A DNA stretch of 64,000 nt from contig NZ_BCSX01000015.1 in assembly GCF_001570425.1 (NCBI RefSeq), positions 62,001 through 126,000 of the forward strand, in the 5' to 3' direction. This DNA is from Mycolicibacterium brisbanense (GTDB taxonomy: Bacteria; Actinomycetota; Actinomycetes; Mycobacteriales; Mycobacteriaceae). Below, piece by piece: positions 62,993 through 64,000 of the stretch. The first letter of the stretch is position 1, and every line of letters starts with the position of its first letter. Below the pieces are notes generated by a model. The model was not told the DNA's origin and did not search any database. It saw only the letters and a list, made by a program, of their open reading frames with translations. The position numbers and the translations under genes are program-made.

Positions 62993-63072
62993 AGGTCGAA
63001 GCCTAAGCCGGACGTGGCGGACGCGCCCGGGTTCACAGAAATCGTTACATCCGTAAGCACGGTGCATGAAAG

Positions 63073-64000
63073 TCATTGGCATGGCCCGCCGCAGGGAAAC
63101 TGCGCAGCCACCAATGCTCGCCCGAAAAGGGTGAGCAGCTCACCGTCCTTGAAGGTCGGGGTCTGCTCGTCGAGAACGGCGTTGCCGCGGAACAACAACG
63201 TGGTCAATGTCCGCACGGTTGACGCGACATTCTCCGACGGATGCGGAAAGGGTGCGTTCGGCTCGTGGTTGTCAACCGCGAAAACCGTCACGCGCTGCGC
63301 CAGATCCTTGTCGCCCCAAGCGAATTGCAGCGAGTTCCAGGTCACGAGGAGATTGTCGTCCACCACCGACAGCATCTCGGCGTGTACCCCGTTGCCGAGA
63401 TCGACCGGCCGCAGTTCGCTCAATCGCGCGCCCGTCAGCCCGTACACGACCCGGGCCGGATACACCCCGAACGTGAACGGACGCTGACTGACGATGCTGT
63501 CCACCACGAGGGTGCGCGGCTTGGCCAGCTTGTCCCAGCTCGGGTTTCCGGTATCCGCGCGCATGTATTGCCGCACCAGAACGGCATTGTCGCCATACAG
63601 CCGGTGTACCTCGGTGTGGTTTTCGCGAGCTGTCGTCGACCACCCCGGCGGTGCGTCCAGCGGCTGGCCGGGCGACAGCACATTCGGACTGGGACGACTG
63701 ATGGGCGCGGTGGTCACCTGAGTGGGCAACGAGCAGAACGACAGTGCCACGGCGACCGCGACGACGAGAGGAACTCCTGCCCACACCTGCCTGGCGGCAA
63801 GAGGTTCCACCTTGCGGTCCAACCAGCGCTTCGGAACACCCCGGCGCGCCGCCAAATACATGACGACGTTGACCACACAGATCGCCGACAGCGCGGGCAG
63901 TTGTTGATAGACGATGAGCGGCGCGGCGGGGTGCACCACGCTGATGGTGATGAGCACCGCGAATCCGAACACCCACGCAGCAACCGACCCGATGACGCCG
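63073..64000 (-). CDS. Polytopic membrane protein with soluble C-terminal domain (type 1 paralogue), partial
   Basis: The open frame runs through the right edge, so the N-terminal part is missing; 308 residues are visible. It matches the 59.5 kb protein in order: a helix block, the basic loop (AARRGVPKRWLDRKVEPL), one helix, then the soluble domain with the same blocks (DAPPGW, YGDNAVLVRQYM, VVDSIVSQRPFTFGVYPARVVYG, VDLGNGVHAEMLSVVDD). It ends in FPCGGPCQ with two cysteines not found in the other copy. The gap to the BcsB-like gene is 80 bases on the same strand. Whether it heads the same operon cannot be seen. Confidence 0.65.
   Translation of the reverse strand, partial: GVIGSVAAWVFGFAVLITISVVHPAAPLIVYQQLPALSAICVVNVVMYLAARRGVPKRWLDRKVEPLAARQVWAGVPLVVAVAVALSFCSLPTQVTTAPISRPSPNVLSPGQPLDAPPGWSTTARENHTEVHRLYGDNAVLVRQYMRADTGNPSWDKLAKPRTLVVDSIVSQRPFTFGVYPARVVYGLTGARLSELRPVDLGNGVHAEMLSVVDDNLLVTWNSLQFAWGDKDLAQRVTVFAVDNHEPNAPFPHPSENVASTVRTLTTLLFRGNAVLDEQTPTFKDGELLTLFGRALVAAQFPCGGPCQ

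Noticed and set aside
61193..63487. 764-residue frame antisense to the BcsB-like gene
   Set aside because: Long only because GC-rich codons lack stops on the opposite strand; no domain; the minus-strand protein has signal peptide and membrane anchor.
1..64000. CRISPR array, tRNA or rRNA genes, insertion sequences
   Set aside because: No regularly spaced repeats, no tRNA-like cloverleaf with CCA-region signals noticed in the intergenic spaces, and no transposase motifs among the frames.

Overview
This high-GC window carries actinobacterial gene content. It fits a fast-growing member of the Mycobacteriaceae (Mycobacterium/Mycolicibacterium, M. smegmatis-like). The evidence is the sequence of the ribosomal proteins, the S14 type Z protein with zinc-binding cysteines, the placement of an AtsA-type arylsulfatase and a formylglycine-generating enzyme upstream of rplN, and the frequent GTG starts with 4-base GTGA/ATGA gene overlaps. 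I see no tRNA or rRNA gene, no insertion sequence, no CRISPR array and no clear prophage.

Layout. 1-3.9 kb: a polyhydroxyalkanoate set (end of an acyl-CoA ligase, PHA synthase, PHA depolymerase) and a luciferase-like monooxygenase. 3.9-5.6 kb: a flavoprotein dehydrogenase on the minus strand. 5.7-10.4 kb: the spc part of the ribosomal protein operon, minus strand, rplN-rplX-rplE-rpsN-[393 bp gap with hairpin]-rpsH-rplF-rplR-rpsE-rpmD-rplO, with a good sigma-A-like promoter before rplN. 10.4-11.8 kb: a YeiH-type putative sulfate exporter with a tiny 51-residue membrane protein in front of it. 11.8-26.8 kb: a catabolic island with a heme-oxygenase-like diiron protein, its own Rieske ferredoxin and ferredoxin reductase, aldehyde dehydrogenase, a second Rieske protein, gamma-glutamyltransferase, RidA, a permease and an amidase. 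It also has a GlcG/HbpS-like protein, a divergent PucR-family regulator, an MFS carrier and a second paralogous permease. 26.8-30.7 kb: a DUF1275 membrane protein, then the sulfatase pair atsA + FGE.

30.8-34.8 kb: an MFS carrier, a DUF2306 membrane protein and three TetR regulators, with two sharp operator palindromes. 34.9-43.2 kb: an amine-type uptake and breakdown region (amidohydrolase, four-gene PotABCD-like ABC importer, FAD amine oxidase, cupin, NUDIX). 43.3-56.3 kb: a large MalT-like LuxR regulator, a class III alkylsulfatase lipoprotein, a beta-helix protein, a lipase-like lipoprotein that has lost its catalytic serine, a membrane-anchored esterase, a DUF1254/DUF1214 lipoprotein and a second arylsulfatase. 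56.3-64 kb: a minus-strand polysaccharide operon that resembles a cellulose-synthase type BcsA/BcsB system, with a GT-C-like membrane protein and two paralogous polytopic proteins. The last of these runs off the right edge.

How it works together. Sulfate esters appear to be a main theme: two FGly-type sulfatases, the enzyme that matures them, an alkylsulfatase and a possible exporter for released sulfate or sulfite. Nitrogen and carbon recovery from amines is the second theme. Five intergenic hairpins of two sequence families sit just 3' of genes and probably act as terminators. The best candidate for an undescribed system is the diiron-oxygenase island at 11.9-26.8 kb. The BcsA/BcsB-like operon at the right edge comes second.
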